Shown: piece by piece, positions 9,281 to 18,351 of the stretch | Position numbering within the stretch: position 1 is the stretch's first letter | How the letters are laid out: every line of letters starts with the position of its first letter | Assembly (NCBI GenBank): GCA_965183835.1 | Contig: CBCYME010000004.1 | Span: 62,001-126,000, forward strand | Length of the DNA stretch: 64,000 nt | Direction of reading: 5' to 3' | DNA from: OMPR01 sp965183835 | GTDB lineage: Bacteria; Pseudomonadota; Alphaproteobacteria; Rhodobacterales; Rhodobacteraceae | The notes under the pieces: model-generated | The model's input: the letters and a program-made list of their open reading frames with translations, nothing else | Told to the model about the DNA's origin: nothing | Databases searched by the model: none | Position numbers and translations under genes: made by a program

Positions 9281-10234
9281 ATGAACTGGATTACAAATTA
9301 CGTCCGGCCCCGGATCAACTCGATCTTTTCGCGCCGGGAAATGCCCGAAAACCTTTGGCAGAAATGCGGGGAATGCGGCACCATGTTGTTCCATCGGGAA
9401 CTGGCCGATAATTTGAACGTGTGCACGCAGTGTGATCACCACATGGCGATCAGCCCGCGGGCGCGATTCAACGGGTTGTTTGACGGTGGGATTTTCACCG
9501 AGATTGAAGTGCCTGAACCGGTCGCCGATCCGCTGCATTTCCGGGATCAGAAAAAGTATCCCGACCGGATGAAAGCGGCGCAAAAGTCCACTGGCGAAAA
9601 AGAGGCAATGTTGGTTGCCGCTGGAGAAATCGGTCGCACGCCGATCATTGCGGCGTGTCAGGATTTCTCGTTCATGGGTGGGTCCATGGGCATGTATGTG
9701 GGCAACGCAATCATTGCTGCGGCTGAAGAGGCTGTGAAGCTGGGGCGCCCGTTGATCCTATTTTCCGCGGCTGGCGGCGCGCGGATGCAAGAGGGGATCT
9801 TGTCGTTAATGCAGATGCCCCGGTCCACCGTGGCTGTGCAAATGCTGAAAGAGGCGGGTTTGCCCTATATCGTGGTGCTGACACACCCGACGACAGGTGG
9901 CGTAACGGCGTCTTATGCGATGCTGGGCGATGTGCAGATTTCTGAACCAAATGCGTTGATCTGTTTTGCCGGGCCGCGCGTGATCGAACAGACCATCCGT
10001 GAAAAACTGCCTGAAGGGTTTCAGCGTGCCGAATACCTGCTGGATCACGGGATGCTTGATCGTGTGACCAAGCGGACCGAAATGCGGGATGAGTTGATCA
10101 CCATCACGCGAATGTTGATGAAGCAGCCCCCTGCGATCAAAGGGGATTTACCTGCACCTGATGAGACAACGGATGCAACGTCTGAGTCAGAAGTTGCAGA
10201 CGCGCCCACAGCGGATGCTGACAAGGCGTCCTAA
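9281..10234 (+). CDS. accD: Acetyl-CoA carboxylase carboxyltransferase subunit beta
   Basis: A 317-residue cytoplasmic subunit that, with AccA, transfers CO2 from carboxybiotin to acetyl-CoA in the first step of fatty acid synthesis. A four-cysteine zinc ribbon (CGECG ... CTQC, about residues 28-50) is followed by the crotonase-fold core with AAGGARMQEGILSLMQM and PTTGGVTASYAMLGD. The start at 9281 (MNWITNYVRP) matches the family; the frame is open 60 bases further upstream but that extension is not conserved in type. The acidic, alanine-rich tail is a common lineage feature. A terminator follows, then folC, the usual partner. Confidence 0.96.
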   Translation: MNWITNYVRPRINSIFSRREMPENLWQKCGECGTMLFHRELADNLNVCTQCDHHMAISPRARFNGLFDGGIFTEIEVPEPVADPLHFRDQKKYPDRMKAAQKSTGEKEAMLVAAGEIGRTPIIAACQDFSFMGGSMGMYVGNAIIAAAEEAVKLGRPLILFSAAGGARMQEGILSLMQMPRSTVAVQMLKEAGLPYIVVLTHPTTGGVTASYAMLGDVQISEPNALICFAGPRVIEQTIREKLPEGFQRAEYLLDHGMLDRVTKRTEMRDELITITRMLMKQPPAIKGDLPAPDETTDATSESEVADAPTADADKAS

Positions 10235-10243
10235 GCTGAAACA

Positions 10244-10281
10244 CCGGCAACGCCCGTTTCAGGACGGGACTTGCCGGTTTT
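10244..10281 (+). terminator. Terminator-like hairpin after accD
   Basis: CCGGCAA (10244-10250) pairs with TTGCCGG (10271-10277), with an inner CCCGT/ACGGG stem and a short T run after it. It lies 10 bases after the accD stop and before folC, so folC may have its own promoter or depend on read-through. Confidence 0.7.
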
Positions 10282-10403
10282 GGACAGCGCTTTGCCGCAG
10301 ACCATACACCCTGCGTTTCTGAATTCTTTGTAAGCAATGCCTGCCATTGCGCAGGCTTTGATGCCTTGGCGCGACCTTGTTTGAAATCCGAGAAAGTCTA
10401 AGC

Positions 10404-11675
10404 ATGACCCAAAATTCTGATGTGATCCTAGATCGGATGATGGCCCTGCACCCCAAGATTATTGATCTGACCTTGGACCGTGTTTGGCGTCTGCTGGCCG
10501 CTTTGGACAATCCGCAGGACAAGCTGCCACCCGTTATTCATATCGCGGGCACAAATGGCAAAGGGTCAACGCAGGCGATGATCCGTGCTGGCCTGAATGG
10601 CGCAGGATTGCAGGCGCATGCCTATACCTCCCCGCATTTGGCGCGCTTTCACGAACGGATTCGGGTCACGGACGACTTGATTTCAGAGGCAGATCTCACG
10701 GCGGTTCTGGATGAATGTTATGTCGCCAACAACGGCGAGAATATCACCTATTTTGAAATCACCACAGTTGCGGGGCTGTTGGCCTTTGCCCGGGCACAAG
10801 CGGATTACACCTTGCTTGAGGTCGGTCTGGGTGGGCGTTTGGACGCGACCAATGTGATCGAAAAACCTGTGATTAGCGTCATCACCCCGATCTCGATCGA
10901 TCATGAGCAGTTTCTTGGCGACACGCTGACCAAAATTGCGACTGAAAAAGCTGGGATTATCAAACGGGGTGTGCCGGTTGTCGTCGGTCCACAGCCCGAA
11001 GAAGCGATGGATGTGATAGAGGCGGTTGCGATGCGACTGGGCGCACCTTTGATCGCGCATGGCCAGCATTGGCACGTGTCATGTGAAAATGGGCGGCTGA
11101 TCTATCAAGACGAAACGGGATTGTGTGATTTGCCGATGCCGAACCTTTTGGGTGCACACCAGATTCAGAATGCGGGTGCGGCGCTAGCTGTCCTGCGTCA
11201 CCTGAATTTGGGTGAAGCTGCGTATGAGTCAGCCGTGACGCAAGCAGAATGGCCCGCACGGATGCAGCGCCTGAAAACGGGCCCGTTGGTCGAAGCCGCC
11301 CCAGAGGCCGAGTTGTGGCTGGATGGGGGGCACAACGCAGCAGCTGGCGAGGCGATTGCAAATCTGTTGGGAACTCTGCCCAAGCGGCCCACGCATTTGA
11401 TTTGCGGCATGCTGAACACCAAAGATGTCATGGGATATCTGCGCCCACTGGCGGGGCAAGCTGAGAGCCTGACGGCAGTTTCCATTCCGGGTGAGGCAAA
11501 TACCCTCCCGGCGGAGGCCACGGCTGAGGCCGCCACCGAGGTTCATCTGTCTTCAACAACAGCAGATAGAGTTGCTGAGGCTTTGCGCGCGATTATCGCC
11601 ACCACCCCACAGGCGCGGGTTTTGATCTGTGGATCACTTTATCTGGCTGGCAATATTCTGCGTGAAAACGGGTAA
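10404..11675 (+). CDS. folC: Bifunctional folylpolyglutamate synthase/dihydrofolate synthase
   Basis: A 423-residue Mur-ligase-family enzyme that adds glutamate to dihydropteroate and to folates, using ATP. The P-loop IAGTNGKGST is at about residues 47-56, and the Mur-type central motifs ENITYFEITTVAG and EVGLGGRLDATNV follow; the C-terminal domain has WLDGGHNAAAGEAI. The ATG at 10404 is preceded by GAGAAAG at a good distance; an in-frame TTG at 10377 would add nine residues and has no better signal. It lies 169 bases downstream of accD, with a terminator between. Confidence 0.95.
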   Translation: MTQNSDVILDRMMALHPKIIDLTLDRVWRLLAALDNPQDKLPPVIHIAGTNGKGSTQAMIRAGLNGAGLQAHAYTSPHLARFHERIRVTDDLISEADLTAVLDECYVANNGENITYFEITTVAGLLAFARAQADYTLLEVGLGGRLDATNVIEKPVISVITPISIDHEQFLGDTLTKIATEKAGIIKRGVPVVVGPQPEEAMDVIEAVAMRLGAPLIAHGQHWHVSCENGRLIYQDETGLCDLPMPNLLGAHQIQNAGAALAVLRHLNLGEAAYESAVTQAEWPARMQRLKTGPLVEAAPEAELWLDGGHNAAAGEAIANLLGTLPKRPTHLICGMLNTKDVMGYLRPLAGQAESLTAVSIPGEANTLPAEATAEAATEVHLSSTTADRVAEALRAIIATTPQARVLICGSLYLAGNILRENG

Positions 11676-11682
11676 GTTGGTC

Positions 11683-11698
11683 GGGGGCTATTGCCCCC
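11683..11698. terminator. Possible hairpin between convergent folC and zapE
   Basis: GGGGGC (11683-11688) and GCCCCC (11693-11698) form a 6-base-pair stem with a TATT loop. It has no clear T run and covers the zapE stop codon. It may help to end transcription from both sides. Confidence 0.4.
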
Positions 11699-12746
11699 AA
11701 TCCTGATCCTGCATTTCGCGCAAGCGCGAGGCGGTGCGTTCGAATTCGAACGTGCCTTCGCCCTCGATATAGAGCATTTCGGGCTCTGCGGCGGCAGCGC
11801 AGATCAGACGAACTTTGGCCTCGTACAGGGCGTCGATCAGGATCACGAACCGCTTTGCTTCGTTAAAGTTGCTGCGCGAAAGTGTCGGGATGTCTTCGAG
11901 AACCAGAACCTTTACGGCCTCGGCGATCGCCAGATAATCCCCGGGCCCCAGCATTTTGCCGCAGAGATCATAGAATGTCGCGCGGGCCACGCCATTGCGA
12001 TAGGCGGGCAATACGACTTCGCGGCCTTTGATTTGCAAGGCCAAAGGATCGGCTGCACCACCAGATAGATCCTGCCAGACCGAGCGAATTTGCGCGCGCG
12101 CCTCGGGCCCGATGGGAGTGAAATAGACCGGTGCGCCCTCTAACCTATCTTGGCGATAATCTGTGGGGGATACCATTTCCCAGATCACCATCTGTTCTTT
12201 GATCTCAGCGATAAAGGGCAGGAACAACTGACGGTTCAACCCGTTTTTATAGAGATCGTCCGGCACTCGGTTTGATGTGGTTACAACTACGACACCGGCC
12301 TCGAACAGGGCTTCGAACAGGCGGCCCACGATCATTGCATCGGTGATGTCGGTGATCTGCATTTCGTCGAATGCCAGCACTTTGACCGAGTCGGTCACCG
12401 ATTTCACAACAGGCGACAGGGCATCTTCGACGCCTTTTTTGCGGGCGTCGTGCATTTGGGCGTGAATTTCTTGCATGAAGGCATGAAAATGCACTCGTCT
12501 GGACGGGATCTCGCCCAGTTGATCCACAAAAAGATCCATCAGCATCGATTTGCCACGACCAACGCCGCCCCACAGATACAATCCCTTGGGGGCAGGCGGC
12601 GCCTTGCGAAAGAACCCGCGCTTTACCGGTGTGGCCAAAGTCGCACGGATGCGTTCGAATTCGGGCAAAACAGCCTGTTGTGCAGAATCCGCAGTCAGGG
12701 ATCCGTCGGCAACAAGAGATGCGTAATGTGCAGGAATATCGGTCAT
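11688..12746 (-). CDS. zapE: Cell division protein ZapE / AFG1-family ATPase
   Basis: A 352-residue AAA-type ATPase of the AFG1/LACE1 family; in E. coli ZapE binds FtsZ and shapes the constricting ring. The Walker A motif GGVGRGKSMLMD is at about residues 58-69 and the Walker B region is VLAFDEMQITD; HFHAFMQEIH is typical of the family. The start at 12746 (MTDIPAHY) was preferred over an in-frame ATG at 12785, since orthologs begin near this residue and the longer form adds an unrelated 13 residues. It converges on folC and diverges from an MFS gene. Confidence 0.92.
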   Translation of the reverse strand: MTDIPAHYASLVADGSLTADSAQQAVLPEFERIRATLATPVKRGFFRKAPPAPKGLYLWGGVGRGKSMLMDLFVDQLGEIPSRRVHFHAFMQEIHAQMHDARKKGVEDALSPVVKSVTDSVKVLAFDEMQITDITDAMIVGRLFEALFEAGVVVVTTSNRVPDDLYKNGLNRQLFLPFIAEIKEQMVIWEMVSPTDYRQDRLEGAPVYFTPIGPEARAQIRSVWQDLSGGAADPLALQIKGREVVLPAYRNGVARATFYDLCGKMLGPGDYLAIAEAVKVLVLEDIPTLSRSNFNEAKRFVILIDALYEAKVRLICAAAAEPEMLYIEGEGTFEFERTASRLREMQDQDWGQ

Positions 12747-12893
12747 TTCTAAGCCATAACGCGGTGTTGCACGGTTGGAAAGCACGGCAAATCACGCTCA
12801 CATCAAATTTAGTTACCTACGCCAGTAAAACTCCTGATTTGACGGGCGTGGAAATGTGGGTAACGTGCGGACTGCTTTGCCGGAGTTTTTTAG

Positions 12894-14132
12894 ATGACCC
12901 ATTCTGCCCGCTTGATAACACCTGTTCTGTTGGTCAGCTGCGTGATTATTGCTATCAGTTTTGCTGTAAGGGCCTCATTCGGTGTTTTTCAGATCCCAGT
13001 GGCCGAAGAATTTGGCTGGCTGCGCAGCGATTTCTCGATGGCGATTGCGATCCAGAACCTGGCTTGGGGCATCGGACAGCCGATTTTCGGCGCGATTGCG
13101 GAAAAAATTGGGGATCGGCGCGCCATTGTTATAGGCGCAGTGATCTATGCCGCCGGTATGGTTCTGACGTCGATGTCTTCGACACCGTTGGAGCATCAGC
13201 TTTATGCGTGGTTGGTGGGCTTTGGCATTGCCGGAACGGGGTTTGGGGTCATTCTGGCCGTTGTGGGCCGGGCCGCATCTGATGAAAACCGGTCGATGGC
13301 CTTGGCGATTGTGACCGCAGCCGGGAGCGTGGGGCAGATTATTGGGGCACCCACTGCCGAATGGTTGATGGGTTTCCTGAGCTGGCAACAGGTTTTCGTC
13401 GTCTTCGCGGGCGTTATCCTGCTGCTGGTTTTGACGTTGCCAATGATGAAAGCGCCCGAATCCGCAAGCAAACGTGAGCTGGAGGAAAGCCTGGGATCCG
13501 TTCTAAAGAAAGCCTTGCGTGATCCGACCTACACGTTGATCTTTTTGGGCTTTTTCAGCTGTGGATATCAGCTGGCCTTTATCACCGCGCATTTCCCGGC
13601 CTTTGTGACCGAGATGTGTGGTCCGATCCAACCCGGTGGGGTGCTGCATTCCATGGGGATCACCACCACATCCGCGCTTGGGGCGATTGCGATTTCGCTT
13701 GTTGGCTTGGCCAACATTGGCGGGACGTTGGCCGCGGGTTGGGCCGGGAACCGGTTCAGCAAGAAATATCTTCTGGCGGGGATCTATGCCGCGCGTACGG
13801 TTGTAGCGGCGGCCTTTATTCTACTGCCAATCACCCCCACATCGGTGATTATCTTTTCTGTCGTCATGGGGTCGCTGTGGCTGGCGACTGTGCCGCTGAC
13901 ATCTGGATTGGTCGCGCATATCTATGGGTTGCGGTACATGGGCACCCTGTATGGCATCGTGTTCCTGAGCCATCAGCTGGGCGGATTTCTCGGGGTTTGG
14001 TTGGGTGGTCGGATGTATGACCTGTATGGCGACTACACCATGGTTTGGTGGTTCGGCGTTGGCATCGGGGCATTCAGCGCCATTGTGCACCTCCCCATCC
14101 GCGAGCGACCGCTAGAGGCGCTGAAAGCCTGA
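12894..14132 (+). CDS. MFS transporter
   Basis: A 412-residue membrane protein with about twelve hydrophobic segments and the MFS loop motif IAEKIGDRRAI between helices 2 and 3. The N-terminal half contains RASFGVFQIPVAEEFGW, a pattern common in monocarboxylate/oxalate-formate-like MFS proteins. The substrate cannot be read from the sequence. It stands alone: a divergent zapE lies upstream and a convergent hydrolase gene ends 5 bases after its stop, so no operon partner hints at its role. Confidence 0.85.
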   Translation: MTHSARLITPVLLVSCVIIAISFAVRASFGVFQIPVAEEFGWLRSDFSMAIAIQNLAWGIGQPIFGAIAEKIGDRRAIVIGAVIYAAGMVLTSMSSTPLEHQLYAWLVGFGIAGTGFGVILAVVGRAASDENRSMALAIVTAAGSVGQIIGAPTAEWLMGFLSWQQVFVVFAGVILLLVLTLPMMKAPESASKRELEESLGSVLKKALRDPTYTLIFLGFFSCGYQLAFITAHFPAFVTEMCGPIQPGGVLHSMGITTTSALGAIAISLVGLANIGGTLAAGWAGNRFSKKYLLAGIYAARTVVAAAFILLPITPTSVIIFSVVMGSLWLATVPLTSGLVAHIYGLRYMGTLYGIVFLSHQLGGFLGVWLGGRMYDLYGDYTMVWWFGVGIGAFSAIVHLPIRERPLEALKA

Positions 14133-14137
14133 AGCCG

Positions 14138-15169
14138 CTAGTTCAAGCCTTCGCGCAGTCGCTCTTGCAGGATCTGGATAATCTCGTCCGAGTGGGTATA
14201 GGCTAGGGAATGGCCCGCATCCTCGATCACCTCTTGTCGGGTTGTGCGGCTCCATTCGGTCAGCATGCCCATTGCCCGGATCGGGATCACGCTGTCTTGG
14301 CGCCCCCAGATCGCCAGCACCGGCACGCCTGCGCGATAGATTGTCTTGTGTTCGTTGTGTTGATCCTGAGACAGCAGATTGCGCAGGCTTGACAGAACGC
14401 TTCGGACAAATCCGCGATAATCCAGTTCGCGTTGTTGTAGATCGACGATGTTGGGGACAGAACTGGGCAAGATGCGTTCCGCTTCGGCACTGGTGCGATG
14501 GCGGGTTGGAAAAAACGCCATCATTAGCCAATCGCCGATAATGGGCGTTTTGCGGATGTATTTTGCCATGCGATCTGTCGACAAAAGCATCCCGGCTGAA
14601 GCAAGAAGCACCAGATGGCGCACCCGATGCGAGTGTTTGGCCGCGTAGCTGGTCGCGACGGCACCACCCATCGAGTACCCGATTAGGGTGATGTCTTCGA
14701 CTACATCTTGCGCGGCCAATAGCTCTTCGAGTTGGGTGATGAAAAAGTCAGCCGTTTGGGGGTCTGTGGGGCGGTCTGAATATCCACGTCCATACAGATC
14801 ATAGGTCAAAACACGGTATCCCATCGCGGTGAGACCGGGCACCAACCCCTGCCACACAAAGGACGGTGTCGTGAGCCCGTGCACACAGACGGCGATGGGC
14901 CCGCGCACTGGGCCATGCCATTGGAAATGCGTGACGCCGCGGGGCAGCTCAATTAATTCGCCGGGGGCTTCGCGGCGTGCTTCGCGGCCCATTGGTTTGC
15001 GCCTTGCTTCGATCGCGAAGGGCGCAGAGATGAGAATAACAAGGAGAACTATGAGAAATAAGATCATTGTGCCAAGCACCGCCGGTTGAAAAGGGAACGG
15101 CGAATAAAGGGGGCCGGATCGGTCCTGTTGCCGTTTTAGATAGCGTAATGTCATCTGGCGGTGGCGCAT
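14138..15169 (-). CDS. Alpha/beta hydrolase with N-terminal membrane anchor
   Basis: A 343-residue protein. A hydrophobic segment at about residues 30-53 probably anchors it in the inner membrane. The hydrolase domain has the oxyanion stretch VHGLTTPSFVW, the nucleophile elbow GYSMGGAVA (catalytic Ser), an acid in AIWGRQDSVIP and the catalytic His in EDAGHSLAY. The substrate is unknown. An in-frame ATG at 15154 is an alternative start. It lies 67 bases downstream of the HAD gene and may belong to the EamA-HAD-hydrolase operon on the minus strand. Confidence 0.82.
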   Translation of the reverse strand: MRHRQMTLRYLKRQQDRSGPLYSPFPFQPAVLGTMILFLIVLLVILISAPFAIEARRKPMGREARREAPGELIELPRGVTHFQWHGPVRGPIAVCVHGLTTPSFVWQGLVPGLTAMGYRVLTYDLYGRGYSDRPTDPQTADFFITQLEELLAAQDVVEDITLIGYSMGGAVATSYAAKHSHRVRHLVLLASAGMLLSTDRMAKYIRKTPIIGDWLMMAFFPTRHRTSAEAERILPSSVPNIVDLQQRELDYRGFVRSVLSSLRNLLSQDQHNEHKTIYRAGVPVLAIWGRQDSVIPIRAMGMLTEWSRTTRQEVIEDAGHSLAYTHSDEIIQILQERLREGLN

Positions 15170-15236
15170 AGGCTTTAGCTGGTAAAATCAAGCCAAACCT
15201 GCTGCGCCACCGAATCAGAAAGAGCTAGGAGAGGTC

Positions 15237-15857
15237 TTATTCTGCTTCGGCCGGGGACAACAAACCGGCAGAGACAAGACACTCTGCCCAGCCTTGCGGC
15301 GTGGAAAAGTGATGGGTTTTCCATCCCCGTGCCTGTGCGGTTTCGATGTTTTCCAGACGGTCATCCGCGAACAAGAGGGCTTCCGGGGCTAACTGACAAT
15401 CCTCTTCGACGCGTTGATAAATGTCGGAATGCGGCTTTACGGTTTTCATCCGGCCCGAGACATACAACCGGTCGAACTCATTCAGGAACGGATAGACTGT
15501 TGTCGCAAAGTCAAAATTTTGCACACCAAAATTGGTTAGGGCAAAGACCGGGATGTTTTTGCTGCGCAGGGCCCGTAACAGGCGCACGGAATGTGGAATT
15601 TCGGGGGCGGCCAGCTCGATCCAGTTGTCATGCCACATGCGGATTTCATCGCGCCATTCCGGGTATTTATCGGCCCACTCATAAATGGTGTCAGTAAAGT
15701 GGTGTCCTTGATCCACCAGATCGTTCATCCCGTGCAGATCAACCTCGGCGAACATCGCCTCACGTCGCTCTTTGCCGATGACCCGATCATAATGCCGCTC
15801 TGGCTGCCATTCGATCAGAACGTTACCGATGTCAAAAATGACGGCGTGAATGGGCAT
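15237..15857 (-). CDS. HAD-family hydrolase (haloacid-dehalogenase-like phosphatase)
   Basis: A 206-residue cytoplasmic HAD-superfamily protein. Motif I is FDIGNVLIEW with the nucleophilic Asp at about residue 9, motif II is ALTNFG and motif III/IV is LFADDRLENI. The second aspartate of the usual DxD is Gly-Asn (DIGN), as in the YihX/dehalogenase-like branch, so it could be a sugar-phosphatase or a dehalogenase-like enzyme. The gap to the upstream EamA gene is 9 bases, so they are co-transcribed. Confidence 0.85.
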   Translation of the reverse strand: MPIHAVIFDIGNVLIEWQPERHYDRVIGKERREAMFAEVDLHGMNDLVDQGHHFTDTIYEWADKYPEWRDEIRMWHDNWIELAAPEIPHSVRLLRALRSKNIPVFALTNFGVQNFDFATTVYPFLNEFDRLYVSGRMKTVKPHSDIYQRVEEDCQLAPEALLFADDRLENIETAQARGWKTHHFSTPQGWAECLVSAGLLSPAEAE

Positions 15858-15866
15858 GCAATATTC

Positions 15867-16829
15867 CTAACCAATTGAGCGGGGGCGCGGGCGGCTGGCG
15901 GGCCGGGAGCGGCGGGTTTCCCGCCAGACTGAAACAAGCCCAGAGCCAATGATCAAGCCTGAACCGATCCAGACCGGCAAATCGGGCCATTCGTTGAACA
16001 CAAGTAGTCCCCAGAGCACCGCCATAGGCATCGCGATGTATTCAAAGGGGGCGACAAGCCCTGCTTCGCACAGCCGATAGGCTTGGCTGACCAGATACCC
16101 GCCCACAGATCCAACAACGCCGACGCCGATAAAGTATTTCCAATCTTCTGGCGCGGGCCAGATCCATGCGCGGAAAATGAAATCTAAGGCCGCACTTTCG
16201 GAATTGGCAAACCGGCCGTCCCCAAAGGTCAGTCCAACACAGGCACTCACAACGAGGAATCCGGCCATTGGATAAAACGCCAGTGTCGCGCCGCGTTCTG
16301 TGCCACCGGCACTGCGGGTTAGAATATGGAGCGTTGCGTAACCGCAGGCACCAAAGAATGGCAACAAGGCCGAGGGTTGAAAGGTGTCCAGCCCCGGGCG
16401 CATGATCACCAAGACGCCCAGAAACCCGATTCCCACAGAGGTCCACCGCCATGGACCAACGCGTTCCTTCAGGAAGATCACCGAAAGGGTTGTGACGATC
16501 AGCGGCGTGGCAAAAGCAATCGCTACTGCTTCGGTCAAGGGCATGATCGCTAGCCCTGTAAAAAAACACAGGTTTGCAAACAAGACTGCGCAAAACCGCA
16601 AGAGGTGAAGCCGTGGCTTGTCGGTGCGCAAAATATGATACCCGCCCTCAAGCGGAACGATGATCGCCAATAAGATGATCAGCGCCCCGATAGAGCGCAT
16701 CAATACCACCTCATAAAGCGGATAGTCCCCCGACAGGAATTTGAAGATGGTATCGATGATCGAAAAAGAGATACCGGCGCCGACCGCGGCCAACACGCCC
16801 AGAATGTTCTCATTGCCCTGACCGGTCAT
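15867..16829 (-). CDS. DMT-family (EamA) transporter
   Basis: A 320-residue inner-membrane protein with ten predicted helices in two EamA repeats, the standard layout for drug/metabolite exporters of this superfamily. A basic tail (RPASRPRPRS) faces the cytoplasm. GGAAG stands before the ATG at 16829. It is the first gene of a probable operon with the HAD hydrolase (9-base gap). The substrate is not evident. The 128 bases upstream, to the end of the YaiI-family gene, contain only a short GCCCGC/GCGGGC hairpin. Confidence 0.86.
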   Translation of the reverse strand: MTGQGNENILGVLAAVGAGISFSIIDTIFKFLSGDYPLYEVVLMRSIGALIILLAIIVPLEGGYHILRTDKPRLHLLRFCAVLFANLCFFTGLAIMPLTEAVAIAFATPLIVTTLSVIFLKERVGPWRWTSVGIGFLGVLVIMRPGLDTFQPSALLPFFGACGYATLHILTRSAGGTERGATLAFYPMAGFLVVSACVGLTFGDGRFANSESAALDFIFRAWIWPAPEDWKYFIGVGVVGSVGGYLVSQAYRLCEAGLVAPFEYIAMPMAVLWGLLVFNEWPDLPVWIGSGLIIGSGLVSVWRETRRSRPASRPRPRSIG

Positions 16830-16957
16830 TTATACTTCCAATGCGTTAGATGAATGCGCGCCCGCGGTGTGCGGGCTTGCCCGTGCACCGCCCGGCCCAA
16901 CGGGAGGCTGCGCATCTGTGATGCGGACCCGACGGGCGGGAGTTCTTGCGAGCGGGG

Positions 16958-17410
16958 TTAGCTGCGGGCAGCGGCGCGCAATTCGCGCTCCAACGCGTCT
17001 AGAAACCGGGATCGGTCTGCTTTGGAAAAGGCTTTGCCGCCACCACCTGCACCCAGGGGGTTGGCCGCGCGCATGTCGGCCATCAGATCGCGCATGGCCA
17101 ATTGCTGTCCGATATTGGCGGGGGTGAATGCCTCACCATTGTGGCGGATCACCCGTGCCCCTGCTTCGATGCATTTGGCGGCAAGGGGGATGTCGCCAGT
17201 GACAACGACATCCCCCTTGCCGCACCGCTCTGCAATCCACATATCCGCTTCGTCTGCGCCGGCGGCCACAATGACGTTTTCCACAAATGGATTCTGCGAT
17301 GGTCGCAATCCGCCATTTGAAACAACGTACATTTTCAACCGATGGCGGGTCGCAACCCGTTCGGCTTCGGCTTTGACAGGACAGGCATCTGCATCAATGA
17401 AGAGCGTCAT
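16958..17410 (-). CDS. YaiI/YqxD family protein (DUF188)
   Basis: A 150-residue protein of the conserved YaiI/YqxD family, which has a PIN-like fold and an unknown biochemical role. It begins with FIDADACPVK and carries VVTGDIPLAAKCIEAGA and NIGQQLAMRDLMADMR, the family signatures. The C-terminus has the typical GGGGKAFSKADRSRFLDALE. It starts 6 bases after the fghA stop and is probably co-transcribed with it. Length is normal for the family. Confidence 0.93.
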   Translation of the reverse strand: MTLFIDADACPVKAEAERVATRHRLKMYVVSNGGLRPSQNPFVENVIVAAGADEADMWIAERCGKGDVVVTGDIPLAAKCIEAGARVIRHNGEAFTPANIGQQLAMRDLMADMRAANPLGAGGGGKAFSKADRSRFLDALERELRAAARS

Positions 17411-17416
17411 GTTTGC

Positions 17417-18247
17417 TTAGGCCCACAAGTGTTCGGCGTGGAAGGTCACGTGATCTTCCATAAACGTCGACACAAAGAAATACGAATGATCGTATCCGGG
17501 CTGCAGGCGCACCACTGCTTGTTGGCGTTTTTGCCCAATCGCTTGCGACAGCTCTTCGGGGCGCAGCAGGTCGATGAATTGATCCGAGGCGCCGGTGTCG
17601 ATCAGGACCGGTCCCTGAAACCCAACGTCGCGCATCAACAGGCTGGCATCGTGTTTCGCCCAGTTCGCTTCGTCGTCGCCCAGATAGGCGGACAATTGTT
17701 TGCGGCCCCAATCTGCTCCCGTCGGGTTAGAAATAGGTGCAAATGCCGAAACAGAGCGATACCGTCCCGGCAGATTCATCGCCAGCGTCAGCGCACCGTG
17801 TCCGCCCATCGAGTGGCCCGTGATCGACTGGCGATCGGGGTCGATGGGAAAGTTTTCGGTAATCAGGGCTGGCAGTTCTTCGGCGATATAATCCCACATG
17901 TTGAAATGGGGTGCCCAAGGTTCCTGTGTCGCGTTTACATAGAATCCGGCGCCCTGACCCAGATCATAGGCCTCATCGTCTGCCACGCCTTCGCCACGCG
18001 GTGAGGTGTCAGGAAACACCAGAGCGATGCCTTGCTCAGCGGCCCATGCTTGCGCGCCGGCTTTGGTCATGGCGTTGTCGTGAGTGCAAGTCAAACCCGA
18101 CAGGTACCACAAAACCGGCACGGGACCATCTTGCGCCTCAGCGGGCAGGAACAGTCCAAAGGTCATGTCGCATTTGCAGGCTGTTGATGTGTGACGATAG
18201 ACACCTTGTTTGCCACCAAAGCAGGCATTTTCTGAGAGGGTTTCCAT
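17417..18247 (-). CDS. fghA: S-formylglutathione hydrolase
   Basis: A 276-residue esterase-D-family enzyme that hydrolyses S-formylglutathione to formate and glutathione in formaldehyde detoxification. It contains YLSGLTCTHDN, the nucleophile motif TGHSMGGHGAL (Ser about residue 146) and the catalytic His in the C-terminal YDHSYFF motif. AAGGA stands before the ATG at 18247. In many Rhodobacteraceae it sits near a glutathione-dependent formaldehyde dehydrogenase, which is not in this window. The downstream gene is the YaiI-family gene. Confidence 0.94.
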   Translation of the reverse strand: METLSENACFGGKQGVYRHTSTACKCDMTFGLFLPAEAQDGPVPVLWYLSGLTCTHDNAMTKAGAQAWAAEQGIALVFPDTSPRGEGVADDEAYDLGQGAGFYVNATQEPWAPHFNMWDYIAEELPALITENFPIDPDRQSITGHSMGGHGALTLAMNLPGRYRSVSAFAPISNPTGADWGRKQLSAYLGDDEANWAKHDASLLMRDVGFQGPVLIDTGASDQFIDLLRPEELSQAIGQKRQQAVVRLQPGYDHSYFFVSTFMEDHVTFHAEHLWA

Positions 18248-18351
18248 GAATGTGGTCCTTCGCGTTTATGGTTGCTTTATCGCTAGCGAGCGTTGTCGTG
18301 TGCGTCCAGTAGGTGAAGTACTGAGTAGGGCTCTTTTTTTCGTGGATTAGG